A DNA stretch of 31,939 bases, from assembly GCA_900540495.1 (NCBI GenBank), contig UQGA01000019.1, positions 1 to 31,939 on the forward strand, read 5' to 3'. Source of the DNA: an uncultured Eubacteriales bacterium. GTDB lineage: Bacteria > Bacillota > Clostridia > Christensenellales > CAG-138. A model generated the notes under the pieces. That model saw nothing but the letters and a program-made list of their open reading frames with translations, was not told the origin of the DNA and ran no database searches. Of the stretch, positions 7,432-15,296 are shown piece by piece. Both the position numbers and the translations under genes were made by a program. The number at the start of each line of letters is the position of its first letter. Positions within the stretch are counted from its first letter, which is position 1.

Positions 7432-7875
7432 GTGGCGGAAGGCTTGTATCCGGGCAGCGGGGAACTTCGCCGGATGATGATGGCCATTGGCCGCATCGAC
7501 GAGGCATACTTTCGGTCGGTGCGGGCGCTCGGCATGACGGATCATCTGTTCGTGCTGTTCTACGCGGTTGCGGACGGGGCGGCGCATTCGCAAAAGCAGA
7601 TCTGCCAGGCGTGGTCCGTCCCGCGCACAACGCTCAACACCGTCGTGCAGGCGTGTGTCAAAAAGGGCTATCTCCGGCTCGTCCCGGGCAAGGGCCGGGA
7701 AAAGGAGATCGTGCTGACCGATGCGGGGCGCGCCTTTGCGGATGCGGCGCTTGCGCCGGTCTTTGAAGCGGAGGCGCGGGCGTACGCGCCCGCCGACGCC
7801 GGGCTGGCCGAACGGCTGGAGGCCTTTGCCGGGCGACTGGAGCGGGCGTTTGATCGGATCGGGCGCGCCCGCTGA
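7432..7875 (+). CDS. MarR-family transcriptional regulator
   Basis: A 147-residue winged-helix regulator with MarR architecture: an N-terminal dimerization helix (ELRRMMMAIGRIDEAYF), a HTH (QKQICQAWSVPRTTLNTVVQACVKKGYL), a wing (LRLVPGKGREKEIVLTDAGRAFADAAL) and a C-terminal dimerization helix. I place the start at GTG 7432 because GGGAGGA (7414-7420) is 11 bases upstream and similarity begins just after it. It is followed after 15 bases by the GNAT reading frame, so the two form an operon; MarR-GNAT pairs are common. Its likely operator is the AATCCGA repeat in its promoter. The effector is unknown. Confidence 0.85.
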   Translation: MAEGLYPGSGELRRMMMAIGRIDEAYFRSVRALGMTDHLFVLFYAVADGAAHSQKQICQAWSVPRTTLNTVVQACVKKGYLRLVPGKGREKEIVLTDAGRAFADAALAPVFEAEARAYAPADAGLAERLEAFAGRLERAFDRIGRAR

Positions 7876-7890
7876 AAGGAGGAGCAGGCC

Positions 7891-8440
7891 ATGCCGCAAC
7901 GGTATTCCATCCTGCTGGAGATTGCCGCGCCGAAGGACTATCCCGCCTGGATGCGGCGGTTGCAGGAAGCGTTTACCCCCGCCGCCGCGCAGTATTACGG
8001 GGTGTGCGAACCCGTCCCGTCGGAGGAGAGCGTCTGGCATTCCCTCCATGCGGCGGGCGCGGACGTCTATCATATCGTTTTGGACGGGCGGCGCCGTGGT
8101 CATCGCCGATCGCACGACGGGCCGCAGCACGCTGGAGTTGTTCTTCCTTGCGCCGGACTGTCACGGCCGCGGGATCGGGCTTGCCGCATGGCGCGCAATC
8201 GAAGCGCGCTATCCGCATACGGCCGTATGGCAGACCATCACGCCCTATTCTGAACAGCGAAACATCCATTTTTATATCAACAAGTGCGGGTTTCATATCG
8301 TGGAGTTCTTCAACGCGCACCACGTCGACCCGGCCCTGCCGCGCCCGGACGCCGGGACGGACGCTCCCGCGCCCGGTATGGACGCCTATTTTCTCTTTGA
8401 AAAAACGATGCGCCCTTCCGCAAGGGCGCATGGGCGCTGA
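7891..8440 (+). pseudogene. GNAT acetyltransferase, apparently frameshifted
   Basis: The ATG at 7891 has a strong ribosome binding site (AAAGGAGG). The first reading frame gives a plausible GNAT N-terminal half up to YHIVLDG (about 8088). From about 8090 the similarity continues one frame over: GAVVIADRTTGRSTLELFFL, the acetyl-CoA loop HGRGIG, then the W-T-TP and FYINKCGF motifs typical of the GNAT C-terminal half, to the stop at 8440. The first frame continues as junk to 8253. Joining needs a +1 shift at GGGCGGC (8086-8092), and a few residues usually present there (I-V-G-G) also seem missing. This may be a decayed gene or a sequencing error. The MarR gene upstream is intact. Confidence 0.72.
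8400..8431 (-). terminator. Intrinsic terminator of the mutase-kinase operon, minus strand
   Basis: Perfect 10-bp stem ATGCGCCCTT (8408-8417) with AAGGGCGCAT (8422-8431). Read on the minus strand it is followed by CG and six T residues (8405-8400). It lies inside the 3' coding end of the convergent GNAT frame, encoding its last residues. Confidence 0.85.
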
Positions 8441-8446
8441 ACGCGC

Positions 8447-8473
8447 GGCGGCCGCCGGTTTTCGGCGGCCGCC
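8447..8473. repeat. Strong hairpin between convergent genes
   Basis: Perfect 11-bp inverted repeat GGCGGCCGCCG (8447-8457) / CGGCGGCCGCC (8463-8473) with loop GTTTT. No T run on either side, so it is either a non-canonical transcription barrier or an mRNA-end stabilizer for the converging transcripts. Confidence 0.6.
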
Positions 8474-8488
8474 ATCCAAAAACCGCCG

Positions 8489-9472
8489 TTACAGGCGGGA
8501 CAGCACCTCTGCCTCCGCCGGCACGGCGCTGAGGCCACCCGGCCGCTCCGTGGACAGGCTGGCGGCGACGACGGCTGCGCGCGCAATCGCGGCAAGCCGT
8601 TCTTCGTCAAGCGCAGCGGGCGCCACGCCGGCCGTCAGCAGGCGCGCGAGCAGATAGCCGCAGAAAATGTCGCCCGCGCCGGTGGTGTCCACGGGCCTGA
8701 CGGCCGGCGCGGCGGCGCGGACCACGGCGGTCGGGGTCCGCAGCAGGCAACCGTCCGCACCCAGCGTGACGGCGGCAAGCGACACGCCATACGCGTCGAT
8801 CAGCCGATTTGCCGCCGTCTCCGGCGCGCCGTCGCCGAAGAGAAACGCCGCCTCTTCGCCGCTGAGCTTGACCACGTCGGCCTGCGTCAACCCCCATTCG
8901 ATCTCCCGGCGGGCCGCCGCCGGGTCGCGCCAGAGCGGCGGCCGCAGGTTCGGGTCAAAGGAGACATACGCCCCGGCGCGCTTTGCGCGGGCCACCGCCG
9001 CGCGCGTTGCCGCGCGGGCCGGCTCGTCGGTCATGCTGACAGACCCGAAGTGCAGCAGGCGCGCGCCGTCGATCAGCCCTCCGTCAACCTCGTCCGGGCG
9101 CAGGCGCACATCCGCGCCGGGTTTGCGCGCAAAGCTGAAGGCCCGCTCCCCTTCGCCGTCGATCGTGACGAAAGCGAGCGTAGTAAACACGTCGGGATCG
9201 GTCACAACTCCGGCGGCGGATACGCCGGCCCGCGCGAGCGACGCGACCAGCAGGCGGCCGAATGCATCGTCGCCAACCTTGGCAATCAGGCAGGCGCGCA
9301 GGCCGCAGGCGGCAACCGCCGCCAGTACGTTGGCGGGCGCGCCGCCGGGATTGGCCTGCAACAGCGGATAGCCCGCCGTATCCGTGTCCCGGCAGGCAAA
9401 ATCGACCAGCAGTTCGCCGATGGCCACGACGTCGCCGGCGGCCGGGCGCGCCGCCGTTTCCGGCCCGGTCAC
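8489..9472 (-). CDS. PfkB-family sugar kinase, fructokinase-like
   Basis: A 327-residue ribokinase/PfkB-fold kinase. The order of motifs matches bacterial fructokinases: GELLVDF at 19-25, the glycine-rich sugar-binding GGAPANV (43-49), KVGDDAFG, SFDPNLRPPLW, and the C-terminal anion-hole motif DTTGAGD (262-268) with catalytic Asp268. It should phosphorylate fructose or a related sugar with ATP in the cytoplasm; the exact sugar cannot be read from the sequence. The start is GTG 9472, overlapping the mutase stop as GTGA, so translation is probably coupled. With the mutase it links sugar phosphates to glycolysis. Confidence 0.88.
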   Translation of the reverse strand: MTGPETAARPAAGDVVAIGELLVDFACRDTDTAGYPLLQANPGGAPANVLAAVAACGLRACLIAKVGDDAFGRLLVASLARAGVSAAGVVTDPDVFTTLAFVTIDGEGERAFSFARKPGADVRLRPDEVDGGLIDGARLLHFGSVSMTDEPARAATRAAVARAKRAGAYVSFDPNLRPPLWRDPAAARREIEWGLTQADVVKLSGEEAAFLFGDGAPETAANRLIDAYGVSLAAVTLGADGCLLRTPTAVVRAAAPAVRPVDTTGAGDIFCGYLLARLLTAGVAPAALDEERLAAIARAAVVAASLSTERPGGLSAVPAEAEVLSRL

Positions 9473-11202
9473 AGGCCCAGCAATGCGGCGAGCCGCACGT
9501 CCATATCCTGATATAGCTTATCGAGCCGCACGTCCACGCCCGCTTCCGTCTCATCCCGGCCGCCGATGTACAGCTTGAGCTTGGGCTCCGTGCCGGATGG
9601 GCGCACGACGATCCAGGACCCGTCCTGCAGCAGCAGGCGGATCAGATCCGACGGCGGCAGCGTCAACGGCTCCGCCCCTCCCTTTGCCGTCGTGCGCACG
9701 CTTGATGCATAGTCCTCATACGCGGCGACCGGCACATCCGCCACGGCGGCGGGCGGTTCACGCCGCAGGGCCGTCATCGCGCCCGCAATGCGCTCCATGC
9801 CGGCCTTTCCCTCCAGCGTGTAGGAGGCCACGCGCTCCTTGTAATAGCCGTAGGTGCGGTACAGCTCCTGCAACCCGTCGTACAGCGTCATGCCGCGCCC
9901 GTCGTACGCGACGCACATCTCGGCCACAAGCGCGGCGGATAGGATCGCATCCTTGTCGCGCGAATAGCCGCCGGCAAGGAATCCGTAGCTCTCCTCAAAC
10001 CCGAACAGGAAGGTCTTTTCCCCGGTGCGCGCATATTCGTCTATCTTTTCGGAGATAAAGCGGAAGCCCGTCAGCACATCGATCGTCTCCACGCCGTAGC
10101 GGGCGGCGACCGCATCCGCCAAGTGGGTGGACACAATGGATTTGATGGCCACGCCGTTTTTCGGCAGCGTCCCCTGTTCGCTGTGCGCGGAGAGCAGGTG
10201 CTCGAGCAGGAGGCAGCCGATCTGATTGCCGGTGAGCACGCTCCAGTCCCCGTCCGAGCGGCGGACGGCCACGCCAAGCCGGTCGGCGTCCGGATCGGTG
10301 GCGACGCATACGCGCGCGCCTTTCTCCTCCGCAAGCGCGATGGCGAGCCCAAAAGCGTCCGGGTCCTCCGGGTTGGGCGCCTGTACGGTCGGGAACGCGC
10401 CGTCCGGTTCCGCCTGTTCCGGCACGACAAAGACCTGCGTCACCCCGGCGCGGCGCAGCAGCTCGCGCACCGGGATATTGCCCGTGCCGTGCAACGGCGT
10501 GTAAACGATCGGCAGCGCGCCGCCGCGCGCTTTGAGCAGCGCCGGGTACGGCAACACCGACAGGCTCGCCGCATAATACGCCTCGTCCTCCTCCGCGCCG
10601 ATCATCTCGATCCGACCGTCGGCCACCGCCGCGTCAAAATCACACCGCTTTTCGCCGAACATGGGAGAGGCCTGGATACGGGACAGGATCTTCGCCGCCT
10701 GCTCCGGCGCGCATTGCCCGCCGTGCGACCAGTAAACCTTGTAGCCGTTGTATTTGGCCGGGTTATGGCTCGCCGTGATGACCACGCCCGCCTCGCATTG
10801 CAGGTGCTGCACGGCAAACGAAAGCTGCGGCACCGCATGCAGCCGCTCGAACAGGCATACGCGCACGCCGTTTGCGGCCAGCACCGCGGCCGTTTCCCGC
10901 GCGAAGACGTCCGAACAGCGGCGGGAGTCGTACGCGATGCATACGCCCCGCGCCGCCGCGCCGGGTATGGCGCAAAGATAATCCGCAAGCCCCTGCGTGG
11001 CCTGCCGCACGACGTACACGTTCATCCGGTTCGTGCCGGCACCGAGCACGCCGCGCAGCCCGGCCGTGCCGAACGAAAGCGAACGATAAAAGCGGTCCTC
11101 GATCTCGGCCGGATCGTTCTCGATGGCAGCCAGCTCCCGCTTCGTTTCTTCATCCACGGCGGCGGAGGCGCGCCACGCGCGATAGGTATCCAGATAGCCC
11201 AT
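9469..11202 (-). CDS. Phospho-sugar mutase (phosphoglucomutase/phosphomannomutase)
   Basis: A 577-residue alpha-D-phosphohexomutase, similar in length and motifs to PgcA-type phosphoglucomutases of Firmicutes; it interconverts glucose-1-phosphate and glucose-6-phosphate (or the mannose equivalents). Visible: an N-terminal FGTAGLRG, the active-site TASHNP with phosphoserine Ser145, the metal loop DPDADRLG, the sugar-specificity loop GFEESYGF, and the phosphate-binding RPSGTEPKLK near the C-terminus. I chose ATG 11202 (AAGGGAG 7 bases upstream) over an ATG 36 bases earlier with no ribosome binding site. First gene of the operon with the fructokinase-like gene. Confidence 0.9.
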   Translation of the reverse strand: MGYLDTYRAWRASAAVDEETKRELAAIENDPAEIEDRFYRSLSFGTAGLRGVLGAGTNRMNVYVVRQATQGLADYLCAIPGAAARGVCIAYDSRRCSDVFARETAAVLAANGVRVCLFERLHAVPQLSFAVQHLQCEAGVVITASHNPAKYNGYKVYWSHGGQCAPEQAAKILSRIQASPMFGEKRCDFDAAVADGRIEMIGAEEDEAYYAASLSVLPYPALLKARGGALPIVYTPLHGTGNIPVRELLRRAGVTQVFVVPEQAEPDGAFPTVQAPNPEDPDAFGLAIALAEEKGARVCVATDPDADRLGVAVRRSDGDWSVLTGNQIGCLLLEHLLSAHSEQGTLPKNGVAIKSIVSTHLADAVAARYGVETIDVLTGFRFISEKIDEYARTGEKTFLFGFEESYGFLAGGYSRDKDAILSAALVAEMCVAYDGRGMTLYDGLQELYRTYGYYKERVASYTLEGKAGMERIAGAMTALRREPPAAVADVPVAAYEDYASSVRTTAKGGAEPLTLPPSDLIRLLLQDGSWIVVRPSGTEPKLKLYIGGRDETEAGVDVRLDKLYQDMDVRLAALLGL

Positions 11203-11330
11203 ATCCTTGCTCCCTTCGTTATTTCGTTTCCGCATCATTCCGCCGGCCGGCCCCCGGTCGCAGGCGGATTCTATCCTGCCAAACCGGGAAGACGGCCCCC
11301 TCCCGCCATACGGCGGAGCGATACATATTT

Positions 11331-11359
11331 ATTATACGTGCTGTTGCGCCGGGACGCAA
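11331..11359 (-). promoter_or_regulatory. Promoter of the mutase-kinase operon
   Basis: Minus strand: TTGCGT (11359-11354) and TATAAT (11336-11331), 17-base spacer, about 130 bases upstream of the mutase start. Confidence 0.72.
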
Positions 11360-11411
11360 CGCATCCGCGCCTTTTTGCCGTCTTTTGCGCGCACAGGCGG
11401 GCGCTTCCCTC

Positions 11412-11440
11412 TTGCTTTTGTCCGGCGGTGTGCGTATAAT
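11412..11440 (+). promoter_or_regulatory. Promoter of the ferredoxin gene
   Basis: TTGCTT (11412-11417) and TATAAT (11435-11440), 17-base spacer, 30 bases upstream of ATG 11471. AGGAGG (11457-11462) is the ribosome binding site. A compact, strong expression signal. Confidence 0.82.
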
Positions 11441-11470
11441 AAAGGCAAACCATAACAGGAGGATTTGACC

Positions 11471-11641
11471 ATGGCTTACAAGATTTCCGACGATTGCATT
11501 AGCTGCGGCGCGTGCGCGGCCGAGTGCCCGGTAGAGGCCATCAAAGAGGGCAACGATAAGTACGTGATCGATGCGGACGTCTGCATTGAGTGCGGCAACT
11601 GCGCCAACGTCTGCCCGGTGGGCGCCCCGTCCGCCGACTAA
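11471..11641 (+). CDS. 2x[4Fe-4S] bacterial-type ferredoxin
   Basis: A 56-residue low-potential electron carrier of the clostridial type. Two full CxxCxxCxxxCP motifs are present: Cys9-12-15-19 and Cys38-41-44-48, giving two [4Fe-4S] clusters. It has the normal size for the family. It would shuttle electrons between anaerobic oxidoreductases (for example pyruvate:ferredoxin oxidoreductase, hydrogenase or Rnf), none of which is in this window. It is a single-gene unit with an excellent promoter, ribosome binding site and terminator, as expected for an abundant protein. Confidence 0.96.
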   Translation: MAYKISDDCISCGACAAECPVEAIKEGNDKYVIDADVCIECGNCANVCPVGAPSAD

Positions 11642-11657
11642 ACGCCTTGTTGCGGTT

Positions 11658-11689
11658 CGGGCGCGCTGCCTGGCGCGCCCGTGTTTTTG
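11658..11689 (+). terminator. Intrinsic terminator of the ferredoxin gene
   Basis: Perfect 9-bp stem CGGGCGCGC (11658-11666) / GCGCGCCCG (11673-11681) with loop TGCCTG, followed by TGTTTTTG. Confidence 0.88.
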
Positions 11690-11733
11690 TGCGCGGCGTT
11701 GCCGCCGAACCAGCGCGACCCACGGGGGTAACG

Positions 11734-12648
11734 ATGCTTCCTTTCCAACCCATTACCGAGGACGTGACGTCCCGTCTCGCCGCCTGTCTGGCCGCTCAGC
11801 CGTTCCGATCCTGCGATTATACCATCGGCGCCATCTTCCAGTGGCGCGCATATTTCTCCTCCGCCGTAGCGTTTGTAGGGCCGATGGCCGTACTGCGCGC
11901 CGACTATCCGGGCGAGGGGGCCAGCTACATGTTTCCCGTCGGCAGCGACGACCCGGCGGCGCTCGACGCGGCCCTTGCCGCCGTGGAGGCGGATGCGGCA
12001 GCGCGCAATCTTCCGGTGCGCTACTGCGCCGTGCCGGAGGCGGGCGTGGCGGCGCTGACGGCGCGCTATGGCGCGCGTGTAATCTCCTCTTCTCACAGAA
12101 ACTGGGCCGATTACCTCTATCATCTGAACGAATTGCAGACCTTTCCGGGAAAGCGGTTTCACGGACAGCGCAACCATCTGAACCGCTTTCAAAAGGAGAA
12201 TCCCGGCAGTCGGTATGTGCCGCTTTCGGCCGCGTCGTTGCCGGCCGCCCGCGCATTTCTCGAAGCGTATGCCCGCCGGGCGAACGTCAATTCCCCCATC
12301 GAAGCGGAAGAACTGTATCGCTCGCGGGAACTGCTCGAGGCGGCGCTGCCGCTCTCGCTCAAGGCGGGGCATGTGGAGACGGCGGACGGGACGATCGTGG
12401 CGCTCGCCATAGGCGAGGTCGTGGGCGATACGCTGTACGTTCACGTGGAAAAGGCGCGCCTCGATTATGCCGGCGCCTATCAGGCCATCGTATCGGCCTT
12501 TGCGCTCCACGCGGCGGAAGCGGATACCATCTGGTGCAACCGCGAAGACGATTCCGGAGAAGAGGGGTTGCGCCGCTCCAAGGAAGCGTATCACCCCGCC
12601 GCCATGATCGATAAATACTGGGTCACCGTCGAACCGGAACGGCCGTGA
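11734..12648 (+). CDS. DUF2156 / phosphatidylglycerol lysyltransferase C-domain protein
   Basis: A 304-residue protein with the fold of the DUF2156 (LPG_synthase_C) family, two tandem GNAT-like domains. It begins LPFQPITEDV and has the family's YLYHLNELQTFPGKRFHGQRN block, then N-R-F near 150, and a C-terminal ALHAAEADTIWCNREDDSGEEGLRRSKEAYHPAAMIDKY block. There are no membrane segments, unlike full MprF, so it would be cytoplasmic. Relatives may transfer aminoacyl or acyl groups; the substrate of this stand-alone form is not established. The start is ATG 11734 with a modest GGGGG upstream. It is 32 bases ahead of the nitroreductase gene, probably co-transcribed. Confidence 0.8.
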   Translation: MLPFQPITEDVTSRLAACLAAQPFRSCDYTIGAIFQWRAYFSSAVAFVGPMAVLRADYPGEGASYMFPVGSDDPAALDAALAAVEADAAARNLPVRYCAVPEAGVAALTARYGARVISSSHRNWADYLYHLNELQTFPGKRFHGQRNHLNRFQKENPGSRYVPLSAASLPAARAFLEAYARRANVNSPIEAEELYRSRELLEAALPLSLKAGHVETADGTIVALAIGEVVGDTLYVHVEKARLDYAGAYQAIVSAFALHAAEADTIWCNREDDSGEEGLRRSKEAYHPAAMIDKYWVTVEPERP

Positions 12649-12679
12649 CGTTGAAAAACCATCAAAGGAGGAACCCGCT

Positions 12680-13207
12680 ATGAACCTTTCCGAACTGGCC
12701 CTGCGGCGCGAGAGCTGCCGCGCCTATCAAAAGAACGCCACCGTCGCGCAGGAGGATCTGCTCGACATGCTCCGCACCACCATCCTTGCGCCCACCGCGA
12801 GCAATCGCCAGTCGTGGCGCTTCTACCTGTGCGAGGGCGAGACCGCTGCGCGCGTAGCCGAGTGTTGCATGGCCGTGCCCGGCGTCAATACGTGGGCGCC
12901 GGATTGCGCCGCCTTCATCGTGATCTCCAGCACGGTGCGCGCCTCGCGCGTCAAGGACGGCCTGCCGCATGATTTCCCGACGGCGGACGCCGGCATCGCT
13001 TCCGCCTATCTCACGCTTGCCGCCGCCGAAAAGGGGCTCGGCACCTGCATCATCGGTTCCTTTGACGAGGAAGCGGTCAAGACGCTGCTGCATGTGGAGG
13101 CGGAGCGCCGCGTCCATCTGATCGTCGCCGTGGGCGTCCCGGCGCAGCCGCCCAAGATGAAAAAGGACCGCCTGCCTTTCGACGAGCTTGTGAAGGTCTT
13201 CCGGTAA
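12680..13207 (+). CDS. Nitroreductase-family flavoprotein
   Basis: A 175-residue FMN-dependent nitroreductase-like protein. The N-terminal ALRRESCRAYQ and the APTASNRQSWRF segment are the family's FMN-phosphate-contacting regions; DAGIASAYLTLAAAEKGLGTCIIGSFDEE is the typical second half, and VAVGVP precedes a short basic tail. Members reduce nitro compounds, quinones or flavins with NAD(P)H; the natural substrate here is unknown. AAAGGAGG (12664-12671) precedes ATG. Size is at the short end of the family but complete. Probably in one transcript with the DUF2156-type gene. Confidence 0.9.
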   Translation: MNLSELALRRESCRAYQKNATVAQEDLLDMLRTTILAPTASNRQSWRFYLCEGETAARVAECCMAVPGVNTWAPDCAAFIVISSTVRASRVKDGLPHDFPTADAGIASAYLTLAAAEKGLGTCIIGSFDEEAVKTLLHVEAERRVHLIVAVGVPAQPPKMKKDRLPFDELVKVFR

Positions 13208-13236
13208 CGCGTGCGCCGAAACCCATAGGTGTTTGG

Positions 13237-13269
13237 GCCGGGCTGATGCGCCCGGCTCTCCTTCCTTTT
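13237..13269 (+). terminator. Weak terminator after the nitroreductase gene
   Basis: 7-bp stem GCCGGGC (13237-13243) / GCCCGGC (13250-13256), loop TGATGC, followed by the pyrimidine tract TCTCCTTCCTTTT. Confidence 0.6.
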
Positions 13270-13519
13270 GCGCCCTTTTGCGCCGGGAGCCCCCCGCCAA
13301 ACGGCGTGCGCTGCCATATGCGCGTGCCGCTGCGCTTTCCTCCCCTGGACGGACCGCCGCTCTCTATGAACCGTATCCGATCGCCGTTTTGTCGCCTGTT
13401 CCGGCTGCGGCAGAGAACCGTTTTTGCGACCGCCGGTTTCCCTATTTTGTGTCGTTTATTTTTTTACGACCCAACATGTTGTAGATGCTTTCCAATTTTA
13501 TCAGAAAGCTCGTTTTTCC

Positions 13520-13548
13520 TTGAATTTGCGGGCTTTTTTTGGTATGAT
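13520..13548 (+). promoter_or_regulatory. Promoter of dnaA
   Basis: TTGAAT (13520-13525) and TATGAT (13543-13548) with a 17-base spacer inside the AT-rich island, about 148 bases before the dnaA ATG. The long leader could allow extra control. Confidence 0.7.
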
Positions 13549-13695
13549 ACGTGTAACTGAAAAAGCCGGTTTCCTGCTCCGGCGGCGGCCGTGCCGTGGC
13601 GCGCCGTCCGGGCGGATGTGGTTTTTGGCGCCGGCCGCCCCGCCGTTTTGCAGGCGTGCCGGCCGGGGAATCTACACGCATTGGGGAAAGAAACG

Positions 13696-15000
13696 ATGGA
13701 GCATTTGACCGTCTGGGCGCGCGCGCGGGAGGAGATCCGTCCGCAGATGACGGGGCTGAGTTTCCATGCCTGGATCGATTCGCTGGTGCCGCTGACGCTG
13801 CACAACGGAGTCCTGGTGCTGGAAGCGCCGAACCAGGATATTCTAAAAACGCTCAAGGATTTTTATTTTCCGATCCTGTATGAAGCTGCGCGCAGGGCGA
13901 GCGACGAAGTGGAGGATGTGCTGCTCGTGCTGCCGGAGGACAGGGAACAGTTCGTCGCGCGCGAGGATGCCGAACCGGTCAACGTCTATGCTTTGAACCC
14001 GAAGTATACGTTCGACAGTTTTGTGGTTGGCAGCTCCAACCAGTTTCCCCATGCGGCAGCGCAGGCCGTCGCGCAGAATCCCGGCACGGCATACAACCCG
14101 CTGTTCATCTATGGCGGCGTGGGGCTTGGAAAAACCCATCTGATGCACGCCATCGGCCACTATATAAAAGAGGAAAACCCGGCGGCACGCGTGATGTACG
14201 TCACGAGCGAAACGTTTACCAACGAGCTGATCGCCGCCATTCAGCAGGACAAGCGGCTTGAGTTCCGCAAGCGGTATCGGAATGTGGACATTCTGATGAT
14301 CGACGACGTGCAGTTCATCAGCAAGAGTCAGGCGACGCAGGAGGAGTTTTTTAACACCTTCAACACGCTGCATAACGCAAGCAAACAGATTGTCATCAGC
14401 TCCGACCGGCCGCCCAAGGAGATTGCCAAGCTCGAAGAGCGCCTCTGCTCCCGCTTCCAGTGGGGCCTGATCACGGATATCCAGCCCCCGGATATCGAAA
14501 CGCGCATCGCCATCTTGCGCAATCGCGCCCGCATCGACAACATCGAGGTGGGGGACGACGTGATCCAGTTCATCGCCGAACACGTGCAGAGCAACATCCG
14601 TGAACTGGAAGGCTGCCTGACGCGCGTGGTCGCCTATTCCCGGCTGCGGCGCCGGCCGCTCAATCTCGACGTAACGGCCGAAGCGCTCAAGGATCTGCTG
14701 CCGGAGGTCAAAAAGCGCGAGATCACGCCGCAACGCATCAAAGAGATCGTGGCGGAATTCTATTCCATTTCGGTGGAGAGTATGGATTCCCAGCGCCGCG
14801 ACCGCGAAGTGGTCATGCCGCGGCAGATCGCCATGTTCCTGTGCCACCGGATGCTCGGACTGCCGTACAAGCGCATCGCGTATCTGTTCGGCCGCAACGA
14901 CCACACCACGGCCATGAGCGCCTGCGACAAGATCGACAAGATGATCGCCGAGGACGCACGCTTTGCCTCCGTCATCGAGGATATCAAGAAGCGGATGTAA
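13696..15000 (+). CDS. dnaA: Chromosomal replication initiator DnaA
   Basis: A 434-residue AAA+ initiator that binds DnaA boxes and opens oriC. Domain I (about 1-75) includes SFHAWIDSLVPL; the linker is short; domain III begins LNPKYTFDSFVVGSSNQFPHAAA with Walker A GGVGLGKT (140-147), Walker B ILMIDDVQ (199-206) and sensor regions; domain IV ends with the DnaA-box-binding signature YLFGRNDHTTAMSACDKI (396 onward). Normal length for the family. I chose ATG 13696 because the domain I similarity starts there and a GGGGAAAG lies just upstream. It is followed by the probable origin and dnaN. Confidence 0.98.
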   Translation: MEHLTVWARAREEIRPQMTGLSFHAWIDSLVPLTLHNGVLVLEAPNQDILKTLKDFYFPILYEAARRASDEVEDVLLVLPEDREQFVAREDAEPVNVYALNPKYTFDSFVVGSSNQFPHAAAQAVAQNPGTAYNPLFIYGGVGLGKTHLMHAIGHYIKEENPAARVMYVTSETFTNELIAAIQQDKRLEFRKRYRNVDILMIDDVQFISKSQATQEEFFNTFNTLHNASKQIVISSDRPPKEIAKLEERLCSRFQWGLITDIQPPDIETRIAILRNRARIDNIEVGDDVIQFIAEHVQSNIRELEGCLTRVVAYSRLRRRPLNLDVTAEALKDLLPEVKKREITPQRIKEIVAEFYSISVESMDSQRRDREVVMPRQIAMFLCHRMLGLPYKRIAYLFGRNDHTTAMSACDKIDKMIAEDARFASVIEDIKKRM

Positions 15001-15296
15001 TGCCTTTGCCGCCGCTTTGAGCGCCGTTTTTATCCACAACCGCCGGTGGACGGCGTTGTGGACGGGCGGTGTAAACCGTGGCCTTCGGGGACAACGTGGA
15101 AAGCAGCCCCTTTTTGCCAGCGGTTCTCCACCGCCGTTTCCACCGCCGTTTCCGGCCGGAATCGGGCAAAACCGCCGCTTATCCACGCCGCCCACCCCCC
15201 TACAACTGCTACCCCTGTAATGGATACACCATATACGCCCGTCCCCGTGGCTGCGCGCATGTGGATAACCAACGGACGAAAGGAAGGATACCATCC
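15001..15296. other. Probable oriC with DnaA boxes (dnaA-dnaN intergenic region)
   Basis: Four DnaA-box-like 9-mers occur in 296 bases. TTATCCACA at 15030-15038 is perfect; TGTGGATAA at 15260-15268 is a perfect box in the opposite orientation; TTATCCACG at 15179-15187 has one mismatch; TGTGGACGG at 15057-15065 is weak. Boxes between dnaA and dnaN are the standard Firmicutes origin layout. No strongly AT-rich unwinding element is obvious; 15200-15240 is only moderately AT-rich, so the melting site may instead be the AT-rich island upstream of dnaA. Confidence 0.72.

Larger units (their letters stand above)
13208..13695. other. dnaA upstream region
   Basis: 488 bases without a credible gene. 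It holds the nitroreductase terminator, then from 13434 to 13560 an AT-rich island that carries the dnaA promoter, and then a GC-rich dnaA leader of about 140 bases with several possible hairpins. I see no DnaA box close to the TTATCCACA consensus here, so the origin more likely lies after dnaA. The usual rpmH/rnpA genes are absent. Confidence 0.6.

Noticed and set aside
11590..11733. N-terminal extension of the DUF2156-type gene
   Set aside because: It overlaps the ferredoxin gene and its terminator; the family similarity begins at ATG 11734.
15055..15135. Additional DnaA boxes such as TTCTCCACC
   Set aside because: Two or more mismatches to the consensus; not counted beyond one weak candidate.
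13843..15294. A 483-codon minus-strand frame across dnaA
   Set aside because: Shadow of dnaA; no family features and no ribosome binding site.
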